Source: Parascedosporium putredinis (taxonomy: Eukaryota; Ascomycota; Sordariomycetes; Microascales; Microascaceae). From it: DNA of 64,000 nt. The notes under the pieces were generated by a model that was not told the DNA's origin, did no database searches, and was given only the letters and a program-made list of their open reading frames with translations. The DNA lies in the NCBI GenBank assembly GCA_949357655.1, contig CASHTG010000005.1, positions 310,001 through 374,000 of the forward strand, in the 5' to 3' direction. The position numbers and the translations under genes were made by a program. Shown here in pieces: positions 22,010 through 35,033 of the stretch (positions within the stretch are counted from its first letter, which is position 1; each line of letters starts with the position of its first letter).

Positions 22010-22155
22010 GTGTGTGTGCGTGTCTGTGTGTGTGCGTGTCTGTGTGTGTGCGTGTGTGTGTGTGTGTGTGTGGGCTTGAGCGTGCGCGAGTGCGCGGGTG
22101 TGTGTATCCGTGTGTGTATATGTGTGAGTGTGTGTGTGCGTGTGTGCGTGCGCGC
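22010..22155. repeat. Compound GT-rich microsatellite
   Basis: Two blocks, 22010-22073 and 22097-22155, of (GT)n broken by CG and TC dinucleotides and TAT/AT interruptions, separated by GGGCTTGAGCGTGCGCGAG-type sequence. The longest GT/CA array in the window. The repeat and its spacing suggest an old array with Z-DNA potential. Confidence 0.9.
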
Positions 22156-22373
22156 AAAGCGAAAAACCTGATCTTCACGGTGCGCCGTGTACAAGTATGC
22201 GCGCTAAATAGCGCCCCCGTTTAGCTCTCGGGAGGCGGTGAACGGTTCTTTCCTCTCCCTTACTCCACCTCGTTACAGGACAATATATGCGCGTTGTCAA
22301 CTGAGGAGCGGGGGTCAGAGGACGAAAGAGTCGGTCTCTGTACCGTATGTCGGCAATGTGGTGGTTGCCGTAC

Positions 22374-22398
22374 GTGTAGTGTAGTGTAGTGTAGTGTA
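22374..22398. repeat. (GTGTA)5 pentanucleotide repeat
   Basis: Five perfect copies of GTGTA in tandem. Confidence 0.85.
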
Positions 22399-22570
22399 GG
22401 CAACATGGTGGCGCCTCCTCCACGCTCTTCTCCTCTTTCTCTCCGCTCACCCCACGCACTTGACGGGGAACGATGTGAAATGAGTTTTACAAGGCGGTGA
22501 AGCGCCCTGTGGGCGAATTCGCAGCGGCATCCCACTCGTTGGGCACGGCGTGGGCGCGTGGTTAAAGATT

Positions 22571-22594
22571 GGGGGTGGGAGGGAGGAGGAGGGG
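22571..22594 (+). other. Potential G-quadruplex
   Basis: Four or more G runs of at least three within 24 bases, with loops of one to seven bases. Confidence 0.45.
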
Positions 22595-24784
22595 CAACGA
22601 ATGGTTGGAATGCGGGGTGTGCCGAACAGCGATCCCTTGATGGGGCGCCGGTGTGATGGGGGAGGGAGGAGGGGACAATCGATAAGACGACCGCGGTAAG
22701 AATATCTCAAAAATAGAGTGACAGAGTGATGGAGGGGCGCGTAGGGACAGCTCAGCACAAGGGAAATCACCCCCAGGAAAAAGGTTTATTTGATTTCTAC
22801 GATTGGGGAGGTCGCGGCCGACCACAAGGCTTCTATCGGGCTATCTGTTGCGAAATGGAGGAGGCGTGCAAAAGTTGTCAGGGCCGAGTGCGGGTGCGAC
22901 TCCGAGCATCCTGTACAAAAGTATGGAAGCCTTGAAGAATGGGCGGTCTGGTGTGATGGAAACATCCACATGGTAGGTAGGCAGGGCGGGAAAACAAAAA
23001 AGAGCAGGAGGTGAAGGGAAAAAGAGTGTGAGTGGATGCTTGGGCAGTGATGCGTTTGGCTGGACACATCGACAATCAATATCAATACCGTCCAGTCGTC
23101 GCTGAGGCCGCACTTGACCCTTCCCCTCCCTCCCCCGCAACAGACTACGCGACAAGTTACACTCCGCCCTCGAGAGATTATGACTCGACGAGCGGGGAGG
23201 GAGGGGAAAGAGAGAAAAAAATAAGAGACAGGAGGAAGAGGGGGCAGGGCAAAAAAGAAGAGCATCGGAAGCCCGTCAAACGCTTATCCGCTAGAGAGCA
23301 GAGCACGCCCTACGTCTCGAGAAAATACCATTTCACATGAGGCAGCAGCTACGCGACTGGGTGCAAATCACCACACACCCCCTCCTCCATCGTCCCCCAT
23401 CACCCTATGAAGTGCTGAGATAAGGTGATAACGTGCCCAACAAGGCCACACGAGATCTCCCCCTTCCCCCCTTTAATATTCTCCCCGCCAATGCCCTGTC
23501 CTCCAAGCCTCCATCGCAACCATTCGGCAGCGCACGTATTGGCCCGTCACCGCGTCTCACGCGAAAACGTGACAGCCTATCTTAGGTGGCTGCGCTCTCG
23601 CTGGGGATGATGGGAACAAGAGAGTCGCAAAGCGATATCACAGGCGCGTACGTGGGCAGAGCGAAGAAAAGAAGGAAGAGGGAGGGGGTCGAATAGCCTC
23701 TTCTCTCTTCCCCCTTCAAACTTCCCTCTTGATAACGCGCCATGGCGTGACCCGAAGGGGTGATTGATTCAACGTGAAATTCATGGGGCACCCCGTGGTG
23801 GTTCATCAATCGAAATTACTCGCAATCTGAAATTACTGCCTACCTTGGGGAGGAGGAATGAGGAGATGGGGGTAGAGTGGTGTAGGGCTGCCAGCCACTG
23901 GATAGCTCCGAACGGCGTGGGGGTGAAAGCTGTGAGTCGATGACCGCGCGCGGTGTAAATGAGCTCAAATGCTGTTAACTGAGGCCTAAAAAACACACAC
24001 AAGTTCAAGTTCAGCTCGACACTGCTCCGATCCGACGTGTGGCTATGCGCCAGGTCTTGGTATTCGGACTGTGATAACCCCATCCTCGGTTGGGTTTTGC
24101 TCATTCTATTATTCGGCTCCCCGCCCCTTGGGAGGGCTCGACGAGCAAGAGAAGAAGAAGAGAGAGGCTAAGCTGTGAGTGCGTTTATCCGCCCGCCAGT
24201 GATGCGCAAGAGGGCAAAAAAGGGACGATCGATCGAGCAGAGCGCGGGTAAAGGTGATACCGGATGCAAGACCAGGAATGGGGAGGGACGAAGAGGCGCC
24301 TCCGGGGGTGCGCGTCGGCGTCCTTGCCCGTGATGTGATGAGCGTAGAGGGGTCTAATCACCTTCACCTTCCCTAAACTGCACTTTGATCCGCTGAAGGC
24401 TCGACACGACAATGGCCACATTAAACGCCTCACTTGCGTGACTCGTTTCTAGTATCGGCGTCGAATATCAATCACGCCCCCGGCCCTCCGCGTGAAGCAA
24501 AGGAGCGTTCCGAACAGGAAGGCGTTGCCCTTCTTTCCTTTTTTCTTCTTTTTCTTCTTTAACGTTACCTCTAGTGTGTCCTCTCACCCCATTCAACTAG
24601 GGATGAGGACCAGCCGGAGGCAGAGATGGTGCACGTTTTCGCATCCTTTGCTCAAGTCGTGTTACCGATCGGCGAGGGATTTCTTCATTGTTGCCTCCAC
24701 GCCCTGCCCCCACCCCCATCACCTCGATCCCTTCTTGCCGATATCGTAAATTGCAAACCGAGGGCGTGCGATCCTGCGCACAAG

Positions 24785-24810
24785 CGTGTGTGTGTGTGTG
24801 TGTGTGTGGT
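24785..24810. repeat. (GT)n microsatellite
   Basis: About 12 GT units in the gene desert. Confidence 0.85.
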
Positions 24811-24914
24811 GTGGGTGCGAGTGTGAGTGAGTGCAGCAGGCCCACGCATGTGAAGCGAGGGTGCCACACGGAGGTGTCGGTTTCTTTTTCTGGCGATGCC
24901 ACGCGATGGAGGCC

Positions 24915-24952
24915 AAAAAAAAGAAAAAGAAAAAGAAGAAAAGAAAAAGAAA
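24915..24952. repeat. Polypurine A/G tract
   Basis: 38-base purine run of AAAAAG units. Confidence 0.8.
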
Positions 24953-25578
24953 TCGGCCATCTGGCATTAATTATCCGACGCGGTGGGGGTTCAAACGAGA
25001 TCGAGGCCGTACTCAAGCTTCACGTTCCCAACTTTGATAATGCTATACGCGATCTCGGAGGGGAAAGGACACCCACGCCTCGCCACACCACACCCTCCCT
25101 ACCACTCCCCGCGCAGCCCACGCAGCCCACGCATCAATGTTTTACAACATCCATCTCTTTTCGCTTGCCCTTGCTCCAGGGCATAACGAAGGATCAGCAT
25201 AGGAGAAAAGCTCACGGGCAAAAGGGGGTATCCGGACTGGCGTACTTGTGTTGTTTTGTGTTTTGGAGCTGAGGGAAGGGTTCTTGGGGGCTGAGAGTGA
25301 CTCGTCAGATATAGACAATGAGAATAGAATAATCAAAGAGGCATTTTTGCTGTAAAAGGCAGCGTTGAATGAGGGGGACAGGGCCAAGGGAGGGGGGAGC
25401 AAGGTGAATACCGCCGCGTCAAACCTGGTTTGCCTGGGGAAAGCTTTCGAAAAGGGCGTGGGGGAGGGGGAAGATGAGAATCCCCTCCCCACCCTTCTCG
25501 CGCCCCCAAAGAGAGGGAATGCCTTGGGGGATGATTCCCAAGCGAAGACCCCTGACTTCCGTCTATCCTTGCTCCAAA

Positions 25579-25602
25579 GGGGAAGGGGAGGGGAGGAGGG
25601 GG
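25579..25602 (+). other. Potential G-quadruplex
   Basis: Runs of four, four, four, two and five G with loops of one or two bases (GGGGAAGGGGAGGGGAGG core). Further G-runs follow on the same strand to 25622. Confidence 0.5.
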
Positions 25603-28600
25603 CGTGAAAGGGGGTAGACGGGGAGTTATCACCCATTCATTCCCCCACGCAAGTCCCATGATGAGCTTCGCCTGTCCTCATCACAGCAGGCCTTCTGGAG
25701 TATTATGTGACGATGGGGAGAACAAGAACATGGGGGTGAAGGTGAAAGGGTGCAAGGTGAATGACTGGTGATGGGTGATTTTCTTTTTGTTTGGTGTTTG
25801 GGTGGTGTTGCCAGGGCCTTGTCCTCGTTCGGTTCCAGTTGAGGGAAGAAGGGGGCGAGCTTCCTGGTTGGTCTAGCGCGTGGGGAGCAAACTCGAGACC
25901 GCCAGTTTTGACCTCCCTTATTGGACTTGAAGCCCTTCCCCCTTGCCTAGCAATCAGCCACGCCGATTGTAAGGGGGCGAGCAAACGGATTTACTGGGTG
26001 TTGGACTGGAATATGAGAGAGAGCAGACAGACTGGGAAATAGATGGACACACTTGTACCAGCCCCATCATCCCCCCTGACGGATAGACAGCCAGGGGAAC
26101 ACCGGGGATGGGCCGGAAGCCAGGCGGAAGGAAGGGGGTCAGGTTGGGGTTTACCGGCCATTATCCAACCTGGCGGATTCCAGCGTCGGCTAGGGGTTAT
26201 CCTGGCGCCTGGCCTGGCTTCCCTTTGTTAGCTGGCCCCCGCCTCGTCTATCCGGTGGCGGATGACGGGGTTATGGAGAGGAGATCAGTGGGCGGAATGG
26301 CGTCAATGGGGGTGCTGGTTCGCAAAAAGGATCACTGGGCGGCGTTATTATCTTGGAGGGAAGACGTGGGGTGATGCAGGCCCCGAGATATTAGAAGGAG
26401 TGCGTATGAGTGGGAGGAGCATTGAAGAGGCTCTGTCGTGAAGATGATAATTTCAGGAGGGGAGGGCGAAACAGAGAGGGAGAGGGAAAAACGAACGAAA
26501 GCGCTCGTATCCAATTGATAGCACTGATAACTACCGAGTACACCAGTGTCAAATATCATATTGGCGAGCTGACCATTATGCCAGCCCCGAAGCGAGAGAG
26601 GCAAACACCCCAATGCCAACAGCATTGATCTGAAGGCAAACCCGCCGACCGGGTAACCCCCTCGCCTGGACGTCAGCTTCGAACGAGAAGCACCTTGAAC
26701 GTTGCGCTACACCCCCACAGCCCCCTGGCATCCAACCCAATGAGAACAGCTATGCTCTGGACGGTGTAGAATCAGCAGAGGCTCAAGGGTCCTCACTCAG
26801 CTTCTTGCAAGGAGGTGGTTGTGTCAAATCCCCTATTCCACTCGCTTGGGGCCTGGCTGATTGCCTTCCCCCTCAGCGTAAGCTGGAGACAAACATGCGC
26901 TGTTTGCCTCATTCGCTTCCCTTTGTGACGACCCGATCCTTCTCGCCTACAAACCAACCAACCGACCCACGCCGTTTTTTACCAAAGGAGAGGAACGCAA
27001 ACGCAAGGGGGAACCAGCCAAAGCAAGCCACTGAAGCACAATGGTCAAGCCACCGCCCACAAGGGGGGCATGCAAACCCCCAAACAAAGTGCTCCCCACG
27101 CTCTCCTCGTAATACTTGTAATATTCGCATAGCTTTTTGGCTCACCGAGGAAGGCCACACCTTCTCCCCGGAGGGGAAAAGTAAACAGACAAGCAAGATC
27201 TATTGGAGGATCTTCCAAAACAGAGAACCCTTCCAAACCATCCCACGCTTTCCAGACGCCACACCCATTCTTTCTTCAAGCGCCCTCCTGCCCCTTTTCC
27301 TCCCTCTCCCCCTCCCCCTTGTGATGGAAGACCAGCACCCAAGTAGCCGGGCTCGAACGGGGTCGGTGGCTCCTCCGGTGGCCGGGATGCGTGTTCCCCG
27401 GAGGTTTAGTGTCACTTCGCCGGGTACTCGTGGGGGACATCCGCAGGGTTAGCGTTGCACTTGGGACCTGGCCCCCGGTCCCCGGCCCCCGGTCGCGAAT
27501 ATCTCGCTTCAATCCTTCCCACTCCCCCATCCCTCCCTCCCCTTCTGTCAACACCCCGGCGATCGTCGCCATCGTTTAGCGGGATGAAGGGGGAAAAAGG
27601 AAAAGCGAGCCTTTTTGCTAGCGCTAGGATTCGCAATTTTGGGTGCTAATTACACTGGTCCTGGTCAAAACGACCAGCATATCAACCATTTCGCCGGGCA
27701 TCTCAGGCGGGCGGAGGCGCACCCGACTCTCTGGACATGGCGTTTTACCCAGTCTGTCTGGGGTCAGGCTTTTCTTCCCATCCTATCCTTCCATTACCCT
27801 ACCCCTTGGGCTTGGGTCGAAGGAATGGGGGGGAGGATCCTTGAGTTCTTTGCCTCACCTCATGTGCTCTTGGGATTATTATCCTCTCAGCCTCCCGAGC
27901 TAGCTCTCTCGAGAGTGGGTCGCGGATATCGGTTCCTGGGGACACGTTGGGCGCTGGAGCGATCTGATTCATTCTCGTCGGGCTCGGAACCCCCTAGCTA
28001 GCTTCCCTCCTATTTATCGAACACTCTTCTTTTACGAGGGAGGGGGCCCCCTCGTTAAACCCTTGGTGAGATAGCGGGTGCACGGGATGATGAAGAAAGG
28101 AGCTCGCATTGGCGAGAGATCAAGGAGATGAATGGTCTTGATTCCATTGGATTGGGGGATTGGGAATTGGGCCAGGCCCCACAACCTGACAACTGTCGGA
28201 GTTGTCCGCACACTAAGCAGGAAAGGGCCTGGCGAACACAAAAGGGTATTGTCAATCCCTTCCCCATCCTGCCACAAGCCTCGATCTCGGCGCTGTCCAA
28301 TCTTGCGGGATCTCCCCTCTCTCCCCGTTCCGTCGGGGCGGCGCGTCAAGGCCCACACGCTAACGCTTTCTTGGGAAGGAAGAAGGGTAAAACGATGAGT
28401 CGCGAGCGTATCAAATCATTTGCGACAACCCAACTCTGCAAAAAAGTGAATGAGACATGCATCCATGGATCCGTCCGAGCTACGCACGATCATATTTCCA
28501 TAGGCCCCTTGTAATAAATAGCTTAACGTATACGAGCTGAAAAAGAGATGCCCAAGCTATGGATCTAAAACATTGCCAAAGGCGGGGAGGGGAGTATGGA

Positions 28601-29676
28601 TCCTGCTTCCCCTTGGTGAAACGGGGAGAACTCGAAGCCGGTTCTCGTCCGAACTCTGACCTCGTCTGGTGGAGATTTCTCGCTGTGAGAGGTTAGATCC
28701 GTCGCGGGAAAGTGGGACGTCGAGGCCTACGGATCTGGGGAAAGACAGGCTGGTGATCAAAACGGGGGCTGGAGGGGGAAAAAGAAATCAGAGGTCTCAT
28801 TTCGACGATTATCGTCAGATCCGGGGAGAAGGGGAGCCTTTGCTCACGCCCCCTTCCCTTGAGGTTCGCGAACAGAAACCCCGGGTGAGCCCACCAGTGA
28901 GAAGCTCACAGAAGAATCGCGAACCATTCAATAAAGCATGAAGGCCGTAAAAGAAATAAGGGGTTGATTACGAGGAGGATCAGGTCGAGCGAACGGGGCG
29001 CGCAACCGCCCGGATATCGCCTCAATATTCAGCATTCGCGCTTTGATTATGTAAATCCTTTTATCGAACGAGATAATTGGAAAACCCCACAACCACGGTG
29101 CAAAGCGCATTCGATGGCTGTTTGATGCTCGCCCCTCCAGCACGAAAACAAAATCAAGTTGGGACGAAATGAAAGAGAAAAAGATATTGCCAGAGCGGGA
29201 GGGTGGGAAAAGGAGGGCGGAAGATCCATCACGGATCCACCGTCAACCTGAATATCAAATTTTGGACTGATCTCTGCCTCATCAAAGGCGCGCATCCATG
29301 GGTTGACGGAGACGTTGTGGTGAGGCAGGAGCTGGAATGGCCTTCCTCCGCCCCAAAAAGAAAGATCTGCGGCGTTGGTTCCCGTCTTTTGCCAGGCAAC
29401 TACCGGCAGCAGCTCTCCCCTCGATTTTATTTTTCGTGCGAATAGTAATTGCGACGCACGAGGCACGTTGCATTTCGTGTGTCTTCTTTCTCTCATTCTT
29501 GATCCCATATGCTCCCCAAGTTACGCGAGGCAGATCCCCAAGAGTCCGCGCATCCGTCATCTGCTTCTGTTTCGGCCCTCTGTTTCCACACACACCCCGT
29601 TCCGTTCCTTCATCAGACGAAAAAAAGAAAAAAAGAAAAACAAAATGAAGAGAGAAGAAAAAGAAACCCCATCCGG

Positions 29677-29730
29677 TTGTCGTCGTCGTCGTCGTCGTCG
29701 TTGTTGTCGTCGTCATTATCATCATCATCG
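29677..29730. repeat. (GTC)n / (ATC)n trinucleotide repeat
   Basis: Tandem GTC units followed by GTT and ATC units, about 18 triplets. No gene is seen to read through it. Confidence 0.8.
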
Positions 29731-30728
29731 TGCGTGCGCGTCAGAGCATTTTTCCAAACACGCGAGACAGCATGAACAACTCAAGAAACCGGGCCTGTGC
29801 GTGTTGGGGATTCCATTCCAGCCAAGGAAGAGGCTACATCCGAGGGCCAGCACAGGCCGCATTTACGCCTTGCTTTTGATCTAGAAGGCTTCTTTTTCTG
29901 CGCCAATTTCTGCCCATTGTAATATTATTCTCTTGAACGCATTGAACTTGCACACGTAGCGCGAGAGAGAGAGAGAGCAAGAGAGAAACGAGGCACGCGC
30001 ACGAGCCCGTCCGTTCGCCTGGGTCATTGAAAGAACAAAAGGCCATCTCGCTTCTGGAACAATGGAAACCTCTCCCGCGAACAAAATTTGATGGCACCGG
30101 GGGAGGGGGACCTGGGAGCGTGGAGCAGTGAGCAGGGAATAGAGAAGCCCCGGGGAAATGACACTCGCGAACCCGTGCCTTGGGTCATCCCTTCATAATA
30201 CTTGGAATAGTTCCTCGCTTTCATGCTCTCTCTTTGACCTCTTTGAGAATAACCGAGACGGTAAACACCCCCCTCTCCCCTCTCCCAAGAGCCACCCCCA
30301 TAACCATGCACTCCCCCGGCTCCGGGCAAACCTCCCCTTGTCGCCCGAAAACGGGTCCGGGAGTCCTTTTTCGGGACGACCGAGCGAACTGGGGGAACCA
30401 GCGGCGCGACGCAAGATGGGCAGGTGGTCGAGGATTCGCGGTGCGCTCCTTCCCAACCCAGCCAGAGCGTAGGGTGCCTGGCTTGCCAGATTAGGTAACG
30501 CTACCGCCGGGGAAGCGTTCCTCCCCTGTCGCCCAACCCCAAAACGAAGATGAGGATGTTCTTCCTCGCCTTCCATCTCTGGCCCGTCCGCTCGGTCCTT
30601 ATCCCCTGCCCTCTCCTTCCTTCCTCTGGGGATCTTTGCGATCTTGCACGCCCCTCTGTGTCGCCGAAGGACAGGCCCAAGAGTGCCGAGGTCTTATCGT
30701 CAAATCTCCCAAGAAAAGATCCCCGAAC

Positions 30729-30778
30729 AGAAGAAAAAGAAAAAGAGAAAAGAAAAAGAAAAGAAAAGAAAAGAAAGA
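30729..30778. repeat. Polypurine A/G tract
   Basis: 50-base purine run of GAAAA units. Confidence 0.8.
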
Positions 30779-33346
30779 CTCGGCCCTCAAGTTTGGGGCG
30801 AGGCTCCTCCGCCCGACCTGTCAAATCTCTCCCGCCGACCAGGACAGGGGCGTCAAGAAGCAACGGCGCACAGAGTTTCTCCGTGAAAATAGTGCAAGCA
30901 AGGGGAGGCATTGAGCGCGCAGTTTGTGAGCTATTCAAAGGTGAGATCCACAGCTCCGGACGAATGTGACAGCATGCACCGGAGGAACTCGAAACTTGAC
31001 CCGTCTGCTTGGGAGAGGTGATCACAAAAGGAAAAGGAAAAGGAGGAAAAAAACCAAGGAAAAAAGAAAACAGAGCCTGCACCATCTCTCGAAGATTACA
31101 TCAATTACTTGGGGGCAAGCTTGACAATGGGGAAGGGGGCCCTGTATTCTCAAGCCAACCCGGCGCCGGAACGCGCTCCCGCCCAGCGCCACAAGGCGAC
31201 CTGCACCCGTTGGTTGGGTCAGGAGGCTTTCTCCCAGTGCCTCCTAAAAGGGGGAAGGATAGGGCGCTGCCAGTGGAGGAAAAGTCGCAAGAGGCAGTTT
31301 TCCCGCTGTTGGCCCTCACCGACCTCCCCAAGACAGTTGGTTGGCTGGGGAAGGATCGTGATCAATGAGATCCCTCGACACAATTACTGGGAAGCAGGAG
31401 AAAAAAGAAAGGAAAGGAAAGCAAGGATCTGTTCTCTTTTTGCTCTCCTGCACGTTCCCGTCGCGCTGGGCTGCAGGCAAAAAGCCGGCAAGCCGACAAC
31501 CTTGGCCCCCTTGCAGCGGCAACAACTGTCAGCTCCCGCCGACGTTTGCTTCTAGTCATGATGGCAGATTGCCTCTGCATTGGCGAGAAAACGCCCGGTT
31601 GGGCGAGGGGCGCCAGGGAAGTCGGCTTGTGTGTTGGCTCGCCGGGATGGAGGCAGCTGGCTTTCGGGGAGGAAGCTTCTCTTCCGTGGACTACGGAACG
31701 ATGGTCCTGGACGAGGGTGCCTGCGTATACGGGTCATATCGTGGCACGCCGTGGGCCACAAGCCAGCCTCCCGTCCACCACGCAGGTGCGAAGCCGATCA
31801 CATTCGAATAGCGCACACCGACATAATTACATTCGGCGCCGCGCTTGAATTTCGGGAAGACAAGGGCCGCGTCTTTCGGGATTTTGCATCCGTACATGTA
31901 TCACGTGTTCGGGTGCAAGACTCTCTCTGGCAAGTTTCGCGACGCTAAGTGATAGGTACAAGGTGACATGAGTCAATGTTGCTTATGCTAGCGCGGGCAT
32001 CGAAAATCGTCAAACGAGCATCACTTGAGCCTCAATTTACTCGGGACGGTGCAGCCGAACGAGAATGAAAAAGAGCTCGAACTCGATCCGAAGATCCCGT
32101 GCGACCCGAAATGGAAGACCAGATGGAAAAAGAAGGTTGTGTGTCCTTAACCTGACGTAGCGTTTTTTTTTTCTCTCTTTCACCACTCATTATCCATTTA
32201 CACCCGTGTTTGATGGGCATTCGAGAAGGTCGATCTGTTCGCGGTCCTAATTGGTGGGATTCGGTTCGCTGCCTTGGTGGAACCGGAAGATCAAGTTAAC
32301 ATCAGACCCATCAATGAATGATTGATATCTGGAGGGTAGATATCCCGAAATACCCTTAGTACGCACTTAATTGGAAGGAAAAGAGCCTCAATATCATTAC
32401 ATTGATTTTCTGGGGTAAATTAGGCACAAGTTTGGAGAAGAATAGCGACGGTAGAGAAAAAAGCGGTTAGGTTAATTGCACCGGAATGGTTCTTGACTTG
32501 CAATCTCGCAGCTCTCCCCGTAAACCCGGCGATCCAAGATTTGAAAGTCGGGGAAGACATGGGACGGAAAGCACCTGTCAAAGGAGAAAACCCGACGGCA
32601 AATGCAGAGAGCATGCGTCGCCCGCCGGGCGTGCGTTGCGTGCCTCTTCTCGTAGCACTCCGCTTCCGTGCGACGGCACTCAAAAACAAGAAGATATGGA
32701 ATTTCCCCAATTCCCGTCTTCCCGTTCTCCTTATTATCCGAAAGGGAAAAAATTAAGCCTTGCCCAGCGTGATTTTCCCTTATTTCCAGTGTTTTTTTTT
32801 TTCTTTTTCTTCTTTTTACCCCAGCACGTCTTTTTATCTCGCTTACGGCACATGGGCTTCCCTGGCAGGGCGTGGTCCAGTATTCCCTACCAACGGGCTC
32901 TGCTCTACGCTTCAAGACGGGCGGCCTGGGGTTGCAATAACGGCGAGTGAGTGTGATTACTGATTTGGAAAACGAGGCAAGGGATAAACCAAGCTCGTAC
33001 CCTTCTGACTCTTCCATCTTTGAAGGAGGAAAGGGAGAACCACGGATCCAAAGAGGGCAGAGATGGAACAAACAAAATGAGGAGCCGAACAACTGAACAA
33101 GAGCCCCAAGCACCCTCGCAAAAGAGTGGTTTGCTAGATTGCGCTTGAGAAAGTGTGATGGGTGGGATGGAAACAGGGTTACGAGGGTACTGGAGGAGTC
33201 CGGGGACGACGAGCCGGAGACGGGGGAGGGGGTGTGCATGCCGTGGACGTGCGCGCATCGAACAGCGGGTTGCGAGGGAACGAGCAAGGTCGTGTCAGCA
33301 CCACATCTTGCCCAGATCGCTGGGCCTGCGCCGTGGTCCTGCGGGT

Positions 33347-33393
33347 TCTTTTTTCACTTCTTTTTTTCTTTCTTTTTCTTTTTCTTTTTCCCA
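33347..33393. repeat. Polypyrimidine C/T tract
   Basis: Nearly uninterrupted pyrimidine run, mostly TTTTTC units, broken by a single A near its start. Confidence 0.75.
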
Positions 33394-34613
33394 CTCCCGG
33401 TCGATACTGTCTAATAGGGCAGAGGAGGCGTTGCAACCGAGCGGCAGGAAAAAATAGAATAAAAAATAGATAAAAGATCGCAGCCAAACAGAGGGTGGTG
33501 ATACTTGGATCACCACTGAACCAACAACCAGTTGGTCTTGTCATGTGGAATATATCTATATTGCTGGCAAGTGCCCATCCATGGGTTGGCCACAGGTCGA
33601 GGCATTCCTGTCCTGTAAGCCATGTACGTAGGCATCTCAACAAGCATGTAGCCGCTCAACCACTTCGTCGAGGGCAAAGGAAGAGAACCCCAGCAGCAGA
33701 TGCGAGAGGGAAACACAAGGGCTGAGAGGACACCGCTCGCTCCCCCTTGTCTAGCCTAGCTTCGCGAAAACCTGCTGAGAGAAAGAGAGAGAGTAATAAG
33801 TATCGTGTTTGGGAATGGACGGCCCCCAACAGTAACAGCCGCCGGGTCCTCACCGCAAAGTTCGGCCTGCATACCGACCCAGACGTGCAGACGGTACTGC
33901 ACCGGGAAGCAAAACCCAGAACCCGCACCCACTGAGCAAGGTCGAGGACCACAAAAAAGAAGGGAAAAAGGAAAAAGAAAAGTCCTGCTGACACACCACC
34001 CCTCCATCTCCCGCCAAGCGAGAGGACAAGAGAAAACGAGAGGGCATCGGCCGCCGACACTGGAGGGCCAGGGCAGGCAAGAAGAAAATGTCAATCAGCG
34101 GGACGAGGTATCATGCATCTGCTGCAAAACCCCAGACAGTGCACGGACGAAGCGAGTTTCTGCCCTTCCGCCCCCTTCCCGCCTCCCCCGTTTAGACGAA
34201 TGAGTCTTTTTTCCTTCTTCTCTCGTTGTTCTGCTGTTCGTTTCAGAGGGCATTGAAACGAACAAAACATCGAACGGGGATTGGACGGGGAGAGGAGAAG
34301 AAAGATGGCGGTCAGCGGATGCGGGAGGATGTCTTGTGCAGGAAATAGTGTGCTTTACGAAAGACGTGCTCAGAACTAGAGACCAAAATACGAATTTTTG
34401 TTTTGGCCCTTTGTGTGCTCTTATTCGTTGTCGTCGGATTTATTCATTTGTGTTTCTTTGGTTGAGGCTTCACTAGATGGATGCTGGATGCGCGATGGGT
34501 TACATTGTCCAGCCAGCTCAGATCTAGAGATCTCGATGTTGAACCATTCACCGATATTTCCAGGTTTATTCTTTTCGCCCCCTCGGCAAGATTTGTATTT
34601 ACCTTGGAATGTC

Positions 34614-34652
34614 AGGAAGAGAAAAGAAAAGAAAAGAAAAGAAAAAAAAGAA
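34614..34652. repeat. (AAAAG)n polypurine tract
   Basis: About six AAAAG units in a 39-base purine run. Confidence 0.8.
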
Positions 34653-35018
34653 TCCATCGCTTCGTGTTCGCCTGAGCGAGCTTCCTGAAACCAACAAGCC
34701 AAAGAGCCTCTTTGATGCACGCTCGCTCCCTTCCCTCACCAATAAAGCGATGGCTAAAACCTCTAGATTCATCCGTGGGTCCATTGGTTCATCGACTCTG
34801 GGAGGACAGGGTCTCGGAAGACGGGACCCCGCGCCCCCTCCCCGTCTCTAGCAGCCGCCAGTCTTCTCCTCCAAACAGGTGGGCTTCTAGCCACTGTGGA
34901 GAAGGTGCGTTTGAAGGCAGATCTTCCGTCGACTCGAGGGCTAGTGAGTGTATGAGCTTTGAACTCACTCGCCCTCAGTGGGGCAACTTGTTTGAGGCAG
35001 GCGGTAGATGGGGTCAAG

Positions 35019-35033
35019 GATCAATTGATTGAT
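35019..35033. promoter_or_regulatory. GATCAATTGATTGAT palindromic motif
   Basis: Exact copy of the 15-mer also present at 7120, here inside the gene desert with no gene assigned nearby. Confidence 0.25.

Noticed and set aside
22010..22155. Possible CRISPR-like or satellite array
   Set aside because: Simple dinucleotide repeat without spacer structure, in a eukaryotic genome.
26660..26760. tRNA-like fragment (GTAGCGCAACG with GTTCGAAG on the minus strand)
   Set aside because: No pairing acceptor stem or anticodon arm could be drawn; likely coincidence.
32472..33287. 271-codon minus-strand frame, the longest in the gene desert
   Set aside because: No family motif, irregular composition, and overlapping frames on both strands; it looks like chance.
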